DNA of 64,000 nt from Mucilaginibacter pineti (lineage in GTDB: Bacteria; Bacteroidota; Bacteroidia; Sphingobacteriales; Sphingobacteriaceae): NCBI RefSeq assembly GCF_900101875.1, contig NZ_FNAI01000007.1, positions 248,001-312,000 on the forward strand, written 5' to 3'. The notes under the pieces were generated by a model. It worked only from the letters and a program-made list of their open reading frames with translations, was not told the DNA's origin and made no database searches. This document shows, in pieces, positions 8,514 to 16,885 of the stretch (positions are counted from its first letter, which is position 1; the number at the start of each line of letters is the position of its first letter). Position numbers and translations under genes: made by a program.

Positions 8514-9695
8514 ATGAAGTTTTTTACATTCCGAAGTATTGCCTATACCGCTTTGCTTTTATTGCCATTGGTAAGTGCCGCGCAAACCCCTACGGGTACA
8601 ACCCCTAACGGTAGTACAACCAACGCTATACCAATTCAGGTGCCATTTTTAAACATCGCACCTGATTCGCGCTCTGGCGCTATGGGCGAGGCCGGTGTGG
8701 CGCTTTCGCCCAGCGTAAATGCAAACTTCTGGAATCCATCAGCACTTGCTTTTTTGGAAAGTAACGATGCGGTTTCGCTTTCATACAGCCCATGGTTGAG
8801 GCATCTGGTGCCAGATATCAGCCTGTCGTACTTAAGTTATGCGCACAAAATAGATGATCGTAATACCATTGGCGCATCGCTGCGTTATTTTAACTATGGC
8901 TCTATTCAGTTAACGGATGATAACATTAACGACCAGGGAACCTACACCCCCAATGAGTTTTCATTAGATGCTTCGTTTGCACGTAAATTTGGCGATAACT
9001 TTTCCCTGGGCTTAACTATGCGTTACATTCACTCCAGTATTTCAAGTGTATCGTTTGCCACGGGATCTGGCCAGGTAAGTAAACCGGGTAATGCTTTAGC
9101 TGCCGATGTATCCATGTATTATAAAGCCCCTTATGGCGATAACAGCCTGTTTACTTTTGGCGGGCATATATCAAACATCGGCACAAAAATAAGCTACAGC
9201 GATAACGGCACTAAGTATTTTTTACCTGCCAACCTCAAGCTGGGCGTTGCCAACACCTGGAACCCCGATGAAAATAACCAGTTTACCCTTACTTTTGATG
9301 TAAACAAACTCCTGGTACCAACTCCGCCGCTGCGTGATGCAGATGGCAATATTATTAAAGGGAAAAATGATAACGTATCGGTTCCGGCGGGTATCTTTCA
9401 ATCATTTGGTGATGCACCGGGCGGCTTTAGCGAAGAGCTGAAAGAGCTGAGCTTTTCGCCGGGTGTTGAGTACTGGTACAACCAGCAGTTTGCATTAAGA
9501 GCTGGCTATTTTTACGAAAATCCCAACAAAGGCGACAGGCATTACCTTACCCTGGGTTTTGGTGTTAAGTATGATATTTTTGATTTCGACTTCTCGTACC
9601 TGGCAGCCAGTCAGCAAAACAGTGCTTTAGCTAATACGCTTCGATTTAGTTTATCGGCAAGCTTTGGTGGTACTTCAAATGTGAATAAACGGTAA
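8514..9695 (+). CDS. porV: Type IX secretion outer-membrane protein PorV
   Basis: This 393-residue protein has a signal peptide (cleavage near SAAQ) and a beta-barrel of the FadL-like PorV family. Diagnostic are PFLNIAPDSRSGAMGEAGVALSP, ANFWNPSALAF, and SLSYSPWLRHLVPDI at the N-terminus. PorV shuttles cargo from the SprA translocon to the attachment complex with the sortase PorU. The neighbour gldJ belongs to the same system and is transcribed divergently across 237 bases. PorU, often encoded next to porV, is not here. The stop is followed at once by the ispF start, so the two share a message. Confidence 0.88.
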   Translation: MKFFTFRSIAYTALLLLPLVSAAQTPTGTTPNGSTTNAIPIQVPFLNIAPDSRSGAMGEAGVALSPSVNANFWNPSALAFLESNDAVSLSYSPWLRHLVPDISLSYLSYAHKIDDRNTIGASLRYFNYGSIQLTDDNINDQGTYTPNEFSLDASFARKFGDNFSLGLTMRYIHSSISSVSFATGSGQVSKPGNALAADVSMYYKAPYGDNSLFTFGGHISNIGTKISYSDNGTKYFLPANLKLGVANTWNPDENNQFTLTFDVNKLLVPTPPLRDADGNIIKGKNDNVSVPAGIFQSFGDAPGGFSEELKELSFSPGVEYWYNQQFALRAGYFYENPNKGDRHYLTLGFGVKYDIFDFDFSYLAASQQNSALANTLRFSLSASFGGTSNVNKR

Positions 9696-10178
9696 ATGGG
9701 TAAAATTAAGGTAGGTTTTGGGTTCGATGTACACCAGTTAAGGTCACAACATCCATTTGTTTTAGGAGGTGTAAACCTCGAGCATCATTCGGGCGCATTC
9801 GGCCACTCAGATGCTGACGTATTACTGCACGCCATTTGCGATGCCCTGCTCGGCGCTGCCAATCTGCGCGATATTGGTTTCCATTTTTCCAATACCGATG
9901 ATAGGTGGAAAGGCATAAGCAGCCTGGTATTATTGCAGCACGTAGTAGTGCTGCTAAAAGAAAAAGGTTTTACCATTGGCAATATTGATGCGATGGTATG
10001 CCTTGAGGCACCAAAAATAAATCCGCATATCCCGGCCATGAAAATCCACATTGCACAGGCCGCTTCCATCAGCGAAGAAGATATCTCCATAAAGGCAACT
10101 ACCAATGAACAACTTGGCTTCATCGGCCGCGAAGAAGGCGTGGTGGCTTATGCCGTTTGTTTGATAGAAAGGGATTAA
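9696..10178 (+). CDS. ispF: 2-C-methyl-D-erythritol 2,4-cyclodiphosphate synthase
   Basis: The 160-residue enzyme of the non-mevalonate isoprenoid pathway cyclises CDP-ME 2-phosphate to MEcPP with release of CMP. Metal ligands are visible in GFDVHQL (Asp11, His13) and GHSDADVLLHA (His45). Also present are DIGFHFSNTDDRWKG and the C-terminal KATTNEQLGFIGREEGVVA that binds the cytidine. The length is normal for a trimeric IspF. It starts on the base after the porV stop and is probably translationally coupled to it. Confidence 0.96.
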   Translation: MGKIKVGFGFDVHQLRSQHPFVLGGVNLEHHSGAFGHSDADVLLHAICDALLGAANLRDIGFHFSNTDDRWKGISSLVLLQHVVVLLKEKGFTIGNIDAMVCLEAPKINPHIPAMKIHIAQAASISEEDISIKATTNEQLGFIGREEGVVAYAVCLIERD

Positions 10179-10196
10179 TCCGGTAGTCTATTATAA

Positions 10197-10226
10197 TTGC
10201 ATCAGCTTACGTTTTTTATATCTTTG
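10197..10226 (+). promoter_or_regulatory. Bacteroidota-type promoter for the HAD phosphatase
   Basis: A -33 TTG (10197-10199) and a -7 TATCTTTG (10219-10226) are separated by 19 bases, matching the Bacteroidota primary-sigma consensus TTG-N19-21-TAnnTTTG. The HAD gene starts 50 bases downstream. Confidence 0.7.
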
Positions 10227-10276
10227 AAAACTTTAAGCGGTAAATACACCGCTTTATCCCTAACCAGACTACACTT

Positions 10277-11050
10277 ATGAAACACGGATTTTTGATTGAT
10301 ATGGACGGTGTTATTTACAGCGGCGAAACTTTAATAGAGGGCGCCGATAAATTTATCAATCGCCTGCTTGAAGAAAATATACCGTTCACTTTCATGACCA
10401 ATAACAGCCAGCGCACCCGGCTGGAAACCGTGCGCAAACTAAACCGCATGGGTATTCAGGTTACAGAAGATCATGTATATACCAGTGCTATGGCAACCGG
10501 TAAATTCCTGGGCGACCAGGGTTCAAACGGCACCGCCTATGTTTTAGGCGAGGGTGGTTTGTTAACCAGCTTGCACGAGAATGGGATCACCCTGGTAGAT
10601 TCGGACCCTGAATTTGTAGTGCTTGGCGAAGGGCGCAATTTTACTTTAGAGATGGTGCAGCGCGCCGTAGATATGATATTGGCCGGTGCAAAATTCATCA
10701 CCACCAACCGCGACCCATCGCCCAAGAAACCCGGCTGGAACAACCTGGGCATTGCCGCAACCACCGCCATGATTGAAGAAGCTACAGGTCGCAGGGCATT
10801 TGTTACCGGTAAACCAAGCCCCGTGATGATGCGTTCGGCCCGTAAATATTTAGGATTAGAAACTGCCGAAACCACGGTTATTGGCGATACCATGGAAACC
10901 GATATACAAGGCGGCGTACAAATGGGCTATAAAACTATCCTGGTGTTATCGGGTATAGCCCAAAAAGAACATCTTGGTCATTACGCCTTTAAGCCCGATC
11001 TAATAGTAAGCTCGGTTAACCAAATCGATCTTCCTTTAAAGTGGTGGTAG
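10277..11050 (+). CDS. HAD-IIA family sugar phosphatase (NagD-like)
   Basis: The 257-residue cytoplasmic phosphohydrolase has all HAD motifs. Motif I is DMDGVIY (nucleophile Asp8, acid/base Asp10), motif II lies in FMTNNSQRTR, the loop TGKPSPVMM carries the lysine of motif III, and VIGDTMETDIQGG is motif IV. The cap between motifs II and III is of the class IIA type found in NagD and p-nitrophenyl phosphatases. Substrate is unknown; members hydrolyse sugar or nucleotide monophosphates. It has its own promoter and is not overlapping with its neighbours. Confidence 0.88.
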   Translation: MKHGFLIDMDGVIYSGETLIEGADKFINRLLEENIPFTFMTNNSQRTRLETVRKLNRMGIQVTEDHVYTSAMATGKFLGDQGSNGTAYVLGEGGLLTSLHENGITLVDSDPEFVVLGEGRNFTLEMVQRAVDMILAGAKFITTNRDPSPKKPGWNNLGIAATTAMIEEATGRRAFVTGKPSPVMMRSARKYLGLETAETTVIGDTMETDIQGGVQMGYKTILVLSGIAQKEHLGHYAFKPDLIVSSVNQIDLPLKWW

Positions 11051-11129
11051 GCTGCACCTGAAATTTCTGATCATTAAGTAAAAGCAGTTTTTTGTTTATA
11101 TATTGGGCTAACCATTTATAACCTCCTTA

Positions 11130-12701
11130 ATGCTTAAACTTTATCGTTTTACTTTGGCTGTAACAATTACTGCGGCCCTGTTTACCTCTTGCAAAAAAAA
11201 AGCAGAAATTATTCCCGAAGTACCTCCTGTACCTAAGGATGCTACCAAAACACTTACCGCTTTCAGCTTCCCCGCAGGCAAAAATCCTACATTAAAAATG
11301 ACCGGCGACGCCGTTATGATTGGCGATACTGTGTTTATAAGCACCGTAGCCGGTACCGATTTAAGCGCGCTTACGCCCACGTTTACGTTTAAAGGCAGCA
11401 AAATTACCGTGAATGATACCGCACAGGTGAGTAATGTTACCGCACGCAGTTTTTATAAGCCAGTTGTTTACACGGTAACTGCCGAAGATAATTCCACAAA
11501 AAATTATGTGGTTAAGTTTACAGATTCGGGCTTGCCGGTGGTGTATATCAACACCAATAACATAGCTATTAATAGTAAGGATAATTATGTTGCCGGCTCG
11601 CTTAAAATTATAGGCGATGTTGCGGGAACTGTTTTGTATAATGGTACTACGCAAATAAAAGGTCGCGGTAACTCAACCTGGACTATGGCCAAAAAGCCGT
11701 ATAAAATTAAGCTTGATAAAAAGGCATCGATACTGGGCATGTCTGAAAGTAAAAACTGGGTGCTGCTGGCCAACTATGCCGATAAATCGCTCATTCGCAA
11801 TGAGCTTGCATTTGAATTGAGCAGACATTCGGGTTTGGTATATACCACAAGTTCGCGTTTTGTTGATGTTATTTTAAATGGCGACTACGTGGGCAACTAC
11901 CAGCTTACCGAACAAATTAACCAGGGTAAAAACCAGGTTAATGTAGAGGATCAGGCAAAAGGGGCCAATACTTTGCCCGATATCTCTGGCGGATATATGG
12001 TAGAGATAGATGGCTTTGCCGATGGCGAGCCGGTGCATTTTTATACCAATAACAATATGCCGGTTACTGTTAAATATCCCGATGATGGTGATATTAACCA
12101 ACAACAAAAAGATTATATACAGCAACATTTTCAAAAATTTGAGGATGCTCTTTTCGCCGGCAATTTTACCGACCCGGTTAACGGTTACCGCAAATATTTT
12201 GATGTAGATTCATACGTGAACTACTATATAGTAAGCGAGGTGATGGGTAATTCAGATACTTTTTGGAGTACCTATATGTATAAGAAAAAGAACGACGACA
12301 AGATCTATACAGGTCCGGTTTGGGATTTTGATATCGCCGCCAATAACGACGACCGCTTAGGCGATGCCGTGAACCTGCTCATGTACACTAACGCGCATGA
12401 TCCCAAACAGTGGATAAACCGTCTAATGCAGGATCCGGGTTTCAGGCAAAAGATCCGCAATCGTTGGAATGAGCTTAAGCCCTACATCACCACCTTTCCC
12501 GGTATAACAGATCAGTTGGCAAAAAAATTGGCCGTATCGCAAAAAAGGAATTTCGAACGCTGGGATATCCTCTCGGTAAAAGTGTACCTGGAATATCATA
12601 TTGCAGGCACTTACCCCGGCGAAGTAAAATATGTTAAAGACTATTTAACCAACCGAATAAACTGGCTGGATGGTAAGTTTAACAGCAATGATTATCAGTA
12701 G
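11130..12701 (+). CDS. CotH-family (kinase-fold) surface lipoprotein
   Basis: The 523-residue protein has a lipobox (LFTSC, Cys21) followed by an immunoglobulin-like N-terminal domain (about 35-135) of the DUF5018 kind found in Bacteroidota lipoproteins. A CotH domain fills the rest. CotH hallmarks are KGRGNSTWTMAKKPYKIKLDKK, LLANYADKSLIRNELAFELS, GNYQLTEQI and GPVWDFDIAANNDD, the last with the metal-binding DFD. Bacterial CotH proteins are atypical protein kinases, and related Bacteroidota proteins are often surface-attached. Its partner is not visible. It lies before a GH29 gene, but that has its own promoter-like element. Confidence 0.83.
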   Translation: MLKLYRFTLAVTITAALFTSCKKKAEIIPEVPPVPKDATKTLTAFSFPAGKNPTLKMTGDAVMIGDTVFISTVAGTDLSALTPTFTFKGSKITVNDTAQVSNVTARSFYKPVVYTVTAEDNSTKNYVVKFTDSGLPVVYINTNNIAINSKDNYVAGSLKIIGDVAGTVLYNGTTQIKGRGNSTWTMAKKPYKIKLDKKASILGMSESKNWVLLANYADKSLIRNELAFELSRHSGLVYTTSSRFVDVILNGDYVGNYQLTEQINQGKNQVNVEDQAKGANTLPDISGGYMVEIDGFADGEPVHFYTNNNMPVTVKYPDDGDINQQQKDYIQQHFQKFEDALFAGNFTDPVNGYRKYFDVDSYVNYYIVSEVMGNSDTFWSTYMYKKKNDDKIYTGPVWDFDIAANNDDRLGDAVNLLMYTNAHDPKQWINRLMQDPGFRQKIRNRWNELKPYITTFPGITDQLAKKLAVSQKRNFERWDILSVKVYLEYHIAGTYPGEVKYVKDYLTNRINWLDGKFNSNDYQ

Positions 12702-12771
12702 CGCGTTACCCGAATGCCAAAATCGCTGAATGATTTAACAAAATTGCTAAGTAATTAATTTGCTGTTCGGC

Positions 12772-12779
12772 TATCTTTG
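12772..12779 (+). promoter_or_regulatory. Promoter -7 element of the GH29 gene
   Basis: TATCTTTG matches the TAnnTTTG consensus exactly and lies 30 bases before the start codon. A well-spaced -33 TTG is not obvious (candidates are 9 or 25 bases away). Confidence 0.5.
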
Positions 12780-12808
12780 GTTAAAATCATCATAAACCAA
12801 AAGAAAGC

Positions 12809-14581
12809 ATGAACAAAAAATATTTAGCCCAGGCATTTATGTTAGGCTTATTAACTACGGCGTGTGCGGGTACAGCGCAGGCGGGTAGTTTAAAGGATTC
12901 TGTAGCAACCAAATCACGGGTACATGCCGTTGTGGAAACCTCCCGTACTGCGTGGTGGGAAAAGGCCCGTTTTGGCATGTTTATTCATTGGGGCGTTTAC
13001 ACTATCCCGGCCGGAGTTTATGATGGTAAAGAATATCCTGGCCTTGGCGAATGGTTGATGCATGATGCAAAAATTCCGGTTGCTACCTATAAGGACTATG
13101 CTAAAAAGTTTAACCCTACCGAATATAACCCCGAGCAATGGGTAAAAATGGCTAAGGCCGCCGGTATGAAATATATTGTAATTACCACTAAACATCATGA
13201 TGGTTTTGCGTTATTCGATTCCAAAGCAAGTGACTGGAATGTGGTTAAGGCCACTCCATACGGCAAAGACCTTATTAAGCCGCTTGCCGAAGCCTGCCGT
13301 AAACAAGGCATGAAGCTTGGCTTTTATTATTCGCAGGCAAACGACTGGAATAATAAAGGCGGTGCAGCTGCCGATGGACATTGGGATAAGGCACAGGATG
13401 GCAGTTTTGATGATTATATAGATAAGGTGGCTATTCCGCAGGTGCGTGAAATTTTAACAAACTATGGCGATGTAGCCGAGCTATGGTGGGATGTACCTAC
13501 CGATATGACCAAAGAACGTGCTGCCAAATTTTTACCGGTGGTTGCCTTACAGCCCAACATTATCACTAACGACAGATTGGGTGGCGACGATAAAGGCGAC
13601 CTGTTTACACCCGAGCAATACATCCCGGCTACGGGTATAAAAGGTTTGTGGGAAACCTGCATGACCATGAACAACACCTGGGGTTTTAAAACTAACGACC
13701 ATGATTGGAAATCGGGCAAATCCCTTATCCGTAATTTAATTGAAACCGCATCAAAAGGTGGTAACTACCTGCTGAACGTTGGTCCCGAGCCTACGGGGAA
13801 ATTCCCTGCGCCTATTGTTGAGCGTTTAGCCGAGATTGGTAAATGGATGGATGTAAACAGCGAATCTATTTATGGTACCACGGCAAGTCCGTTTAAATAC
13901 CTGCCCTGGGGTAGGGCTACCGAAAAGGCCGAAGCTAACGGCAATACCACACTTTACCTGCAGGTTTATACCTGGCCAACCGATGGCAAGTTGCTGATCC
14001 CGGGTTTGGATAATACAATTTTATCGGCAAAGTTTTTGGCTAATGGTAAAGCCCTAACCACCGGCAAAGCAAATGATCAGCTGTTTGTAAATGTACCAAC
14101 GGCGGCACTTGATGAAACTTCGACAGTAATTAAATTAACCATAAAAGGTAAGCCGCAGATAAAAGAGTTTGTGCAGAACCCGGAAGCTGATGGCTCTATA
14201 GTTTTACACCCCGAACTTGCCGATCTTCATGCCAAAAAGGGCAGTCACTCTATGAGTGCTGAGGGTGGCAACAACCAAAACCTTGGTTTCTGGACAGATC
14301 CAACATCATCTGCATCATGGAAAATAATGGTTAATAAACCGGGTACTTATACGGTAGAAACATGGGTGGCTATGGCCGGTCCATCTACCAAAATAGCGCT
14401 TAGCTCAGGAAACGAAACTATTAAAAAGGAAGTTACCAGCACCGGCGATTATGGCAATTATAAAAAGGTAGAATTGGGTACCATCACCCTTTCAAAAACC
14501 GGCCTGACAACCATATCCCTAACCGGCGAAGAAGCGGACTGGAACCCCGTGAACGTGCGTAAAATAGTATTGAAGCCATAA
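12809..14581 (+). CDS. GH29 alpha-L-fucosidase, secreted
   Basis: The 590-residue enzyme removes terminal alpha-L-fucose from glycans by a retaining mechanism. The signal sequence contains LLTTAC, so it may be a lipoprotein, although a normal cleavage after AQA is also possible. GH29 signatures are RFGMFIHWGVYTIPAG (54-69), YIVITTKHHDGFALFDS (122-138), and the nucleophile Asp228 in AELWWDVPTD. The catalytic domain ends near residue 430. A C-terminal beta-sandwich (about 455-590) resembles a carbohydrate-binding module, with an Ile/Thr-rich repeat ending in VRKIVLKP. It sits upstream of other secreted glycosidases in the same 20 kb. Confidence 0.92.
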   Translation: MNKKYLAQAFMLGLLTTACAGTAQAGSLKDSVATKSRVHAVVETSRTAWWEKARFGMFIHWGVYTIPAGVYDGKEYPGLGEWLMHDAKIPVATYKDYAKKFNPTEYNPEQWVKMAKAAGMKYIVITTKHHDGFALFDSKASDWNVVKATPYGKDLIKPLAEACRKQGMKLGFYYSQANDWNNKGGAAADGHWDKAQDGSFDDYIDKVAIPQVREILTNYGDVAELWWDVPTDMTKERAAKFLPVVALQPNIITNDRLGGDDKGDLFTPEQYIPATGIKGLWETCMTMNNTWGFKTNDHDWKSGKSLIRNLIETASKGGNYLLNVGPEPTGKFPAPIVERLAEIGKWMDVNSESIYGTTASPFKYLPWGRATEKAEANGNTTLYLQVYTWPTDGKLLIPGLDNTILSAKFLANGKALTTGKANDQLFVNVPTAALDETSTVIKLTIKGKPQIKEFVQNPEADGSIVLHPELADLHAKKGSHSMSAEGGNNQNLGFWTDPTSSASWKIMVNKPGTYTVETWVAMAGPSTKIALSSGNETIKKEVTSTGDYGNYKKVELGTITLSKTGLTTISLTGEEADWNPVNVRKIVLKP

Positions 14582-14602
14582 TCTGAATAGTATTTTGTAA
14601 AG

Positions 14603-14642
14603 CCAAAAAAGGGGTTGCCGTAAACGGTAACCCCTTTTTTGG
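14603..14642 (+). terminator. Terminator of the GH29 gene
   Basis: A 19-bp stem (14603-14621 with 14624-14642) has a single G-U pair and ends in CCCCTTTTTT. It lies 21 bases after the stop. Confidence 0.85.
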
Positions 14643-14648
14643 TTTAAC

Positions 14649-14741
14649 GTAGAGACGAAATATTTTGCGTCTCCCGTATGCAAATCCACCATGCATTTCC
14701 CAGACCTGCATAGTGGGAGACGCAAAATATTGCGTCTCTAC
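14649..14741. repeat. 93-bp palindromic repeat element
   Basis: The ends are a 27-base inverted repeat with one mismatch (14649-14675 and 14715-14741). Each arm is itself nearly self-complementary, with a GAGACG...CGTCTC core around AAATATTT. It fills the space between the GH29 terminator and the end of the convergent MFS gene, so it may also form a hairpin in the MFS transcript. Confidence 0.75.
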
Positions 14742-14746
14742 ATTCA

Positions 14747-15982
14747 TCAAACATGTTTCTTAGTACCCTCTATATTAGGCAGAAAACCTGTGAGTATCCC
14801 TATCAACGGTAAAAACGCGCAGATCTTAAATACATAGGTAATGCTGGTCATATCGGCCAGTTTACCTAATAATGCCGATCCTAAGCCGCCCATGCCAAAT
14901 GCCAGGCCAAAAAATAAGCCGGCAATTAAGCCTACTTTTCCCGGTACCAGTTCGGTGGCATAAACCAGTATGGCGCTAAAGGCCGATGACAGGATAAGGC
15001 CTATAATTACGGATAAAGCACCTGTCCAAAAAAGGGAGGCGTAAGGCAGCAGGAGGGTAAATGGGGCTACCCCTAAAATAGAGATCCAGATTACGTATTT
15101 GCGGCCAAAGCGATCGCCAAGTGGACCGCCTATGAGGGTGCCCAGTGCAACAGCACCCAAAAACGCAAACAGGTATAACTGCGATTGCTGTACCGTTAAA
15201 TGGAATTTACCGATAAGGAAAAATGTATAATAGCTGGTTATGCTGGATAGGTAAAAATATTTGGAGAAGATAAGCACCAGTAATATCCCCAATGAAAACA
15301 GTACCCTGCGTTTAGAGAAATGATGCGCCTGCTCGCCGCTTGCCGATTTTTTGATGCGTGCGTTCAGGTTTAAACGTTCGCGGTACCATTTTGATATGGT
15401 GAGCAATACCATCATGCCAACAAATGCCACCAGGCAAAACCATATCACATAAAATTGCCCGTGCGGCACCACAATAAAGGCAGCCAACAGTGGACCAATA
15501 GCACTGCCTGCATTGCCGCCCAACTGAAAAATGGATTGTGCCAGCCCTTTTTTACCACCCGATGCCAAATGAGCCACCCTCGACGATTCTGGGTGAAATA
15601 TGGAGGAGCCAATACCTATTAAACTTACAGAAAGCAGTAAATGGTAAAAGCTATTAGCCAATGATGCCGCCAGTAAACCTAACAATGTAAAGCCCATGCC
15701 CACAACCAATGAATAGGGGCGCGGCTTTTTATCGGTATAAAAACCTACAAATGGTTGCAGCAGCGATGCCGTGATCTGATAAGTAAAAGTGATAAGACCT
15801 ATTTGCGAAAAGGATAAATTGTATTTGGTTTTTAAAATAGGGTAGATGGATGGGATAACTGCCTGCAGCATATCATTTATCAGGTGCGAAAAGCTGATGG
15901 TAAACAGGATCGAGAACACGGTTTGTTGTGCAAATTGCGCGGGATCGGCAATAAGGGTAGCTGTGGAAATTGTTTTTTTCAT
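14747..15982 (-). CDS. MFS exporter, fosmidomycin-resistance (Fsr) type
   Basis: The 411-residue inner-membrane protein has the 12 hydrophobic segments of the major facilitator superfamily. The opening SFSHLINDMLQAVIPSIYPIL and the loop LQPFVGFYTDKKPRPYS, followed by GIGSSIFHPESSRVAHLASGGKKG, are the marks of the Fsr-like subfamily of drug exporters. It lies 48 bases after a FadR-type regulator on the same strand, and a palindrome identical to the one at the regulator's promoter lies in that spacer. I infer an inducible efflux pump; the substrate is not shown by sequence. Confidence 0.87.
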   Translation of the reverse strand: MKKTISTATLIADPAQFAQQTVFSILFTISFSHLINDMLQAVIPSIYPILKTKYNLSFSQIGLITFTYQITASLLQPFVGFYTDKKPRPYSLVVGMGFTLLGLLAASLANSFYHLLLSVSLIGIGSSIFHPESSRVAHLASGGKKGLAQSIFQLGGNAGSAIGPLLAAFIVVPHGQFYVIWFCLVAFVGMMVLLTISKWYRERLNLNARIKKSASGEQAHHFSKRRVLFSLGILLVLIFSKYFYLSSITSYYTFFLIGKFHLTVQQSQLYLFAFLGAVALGTLIGGPLGDRFGRKYVIWISILGVAPFTLLLPYASLFWTGALSVIIGLILSSAFSAILVYATELVPGKVGLIAGLFFGLAFGMGGLGSALLGKLADMTSITYVFKICAFLPLIGILTGFLPNIEGTKKHV

Positions 15983-16004
15983 GCGTATTATAATTATATA
16001 TCAG

Positions 16005-16018
16005 ATCATCTGATGAAT
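16005..16018. promoter_or_regulatory. Candidate FadR-type operator before the MFS gene
   Basis: The core palindrome TCATCTGATGA (16006-16016) lies 23 bases upstream of the MFS start. The 14-base block ATCATCTGATGAAT is identical to one at the promoter of the neighbouring regulator. Confidence 0.65.
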
Positions 16019-16030
16019 TTGGATAAAAAA

Positions 16031-16696
16031 TTATTGGTGCCCATGGCCTATGATCTCGACAGAAGTATTCCAGGCTTTTTTAGGGTCTTTTTCGATGATA
16101 CATTTTAACAACTGCTTGTGCAGGGAATAGGTTTTAATAAAAATTTCCGTATCAGGATAAATACTCAGGAACCATTTTTTTAAATGTACGGCGGTAGCCT
16201 TATATAAATCGACCAGAATCTCATTTTTGGATGCCTCGGCTATAGCTATGTGGAAATTAATATCTGCATCTATACATTCATTTATCAAGCCATCAAGGGC
16301 GGCCTGTTTCCGGGCAGTTAAGTAACTTTTAATAGTTACAATGTCCTTCTCTGTGCGGTTTGCGGCCGCTTTTTCGGCAATTTTGAGTTCCAGCAATTGC
16401 CTCACTTCATCAAGATCCTGTATACGGGCCCGCTTCATACGCTGTTCCATAGGCTCGCGGTTTTGGCTTGCCTGTTCTACAAATGTGCCCACGCCTTGTT
16501 GTACACGCAGCAAGCCCGAGTTGGCCAGGCTTTTGATAGCTTCCCTAATGGTCGAACGGCCCACGCCGAAACTTTTCATCAACTCTGGCTCAATCGGCAG
16601 CTTTTCATCTGCCTTATAATGGCCTAAAGAGATCTGCTCCATTATCCTGGAAGCAACCTCATCGGCAAGTGATTTTTTAATAATTGTATTATTCAT
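16031..16696 (-). CDS. FadR/GntR-family transcription regulator
   Basis: The 221-residue repressor-type protein has a GntR winged helix (about 8-75): SLADEVASRIMEQISLGHYKADEKLP, then GVGRSTIREAIKSLANSGLLRVQQGVGTFV. An all-helical FCD effector domain (about 95-215) follows, with DLDEVRQLLELKIAEKAA and the metal-binding DINFHIAIAEASKNEI. It heads the operon with the MFS gene. Its promoter and start codon overlap a palindrome also found before the MFS gene, which points to autoregulation. FCD ligands are usually carboxylates; the inducer is unknown. Confidence 0.88.
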   Translation of the reverse strand: MNNTIIKKSLADEVASRIMEQISLGHYKADEKLPIEPELMKSFGVGRSTIREAIKSLANSGLLRVQQGVGTFVEQASQNREPMEQRMKRARIQDLDEVRQLLELKIAEKAAANRTEKDIVTIKSYLTARKQAALDGLINECIDADINFHIAIAEASKNEILVDLYKATAVHLKKWFLSIYPDTEIFIKTYSLHKQLLKCIIEKDPKKAWNTSVEIIGHGHQ

Positions 16697-16744
16697 CGTA
16701 TCATCTGATGAATCAAAAGTAAAGCATTATTTAATTCGATCCAA
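16691..16744 (-). promoter_or_regulatory. Promoter with overlapping operator for the FadR-type regulator
   Basis: On the minus strand a TTG (16742-16744) and TACTTTTG (16714-16721) are separated by 20 bases, an excellent Bacteroidota promoter. The palindrome TCATCTGATGA (16701-16711) lies just downstream, about at the transcription start. A wider palindrome ATTCATC-N9-GATGAAT (16691-16713) runs into the start codon (16694-16696). A bound dimer would block initiation. Confidence 0.72.
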
Positions 16745-16885
16745 GAAAATATAAAAATAGTAGTACCGCATGACGATTCTTATTGACGTGCCCTAAATAG
16801 CTGAAATGTTAAATACAGTTAAATCATCATGGAGTATTTTTAATGAATATTTAATAAAGTATCTTGTTGACACAAAATCTACCCT

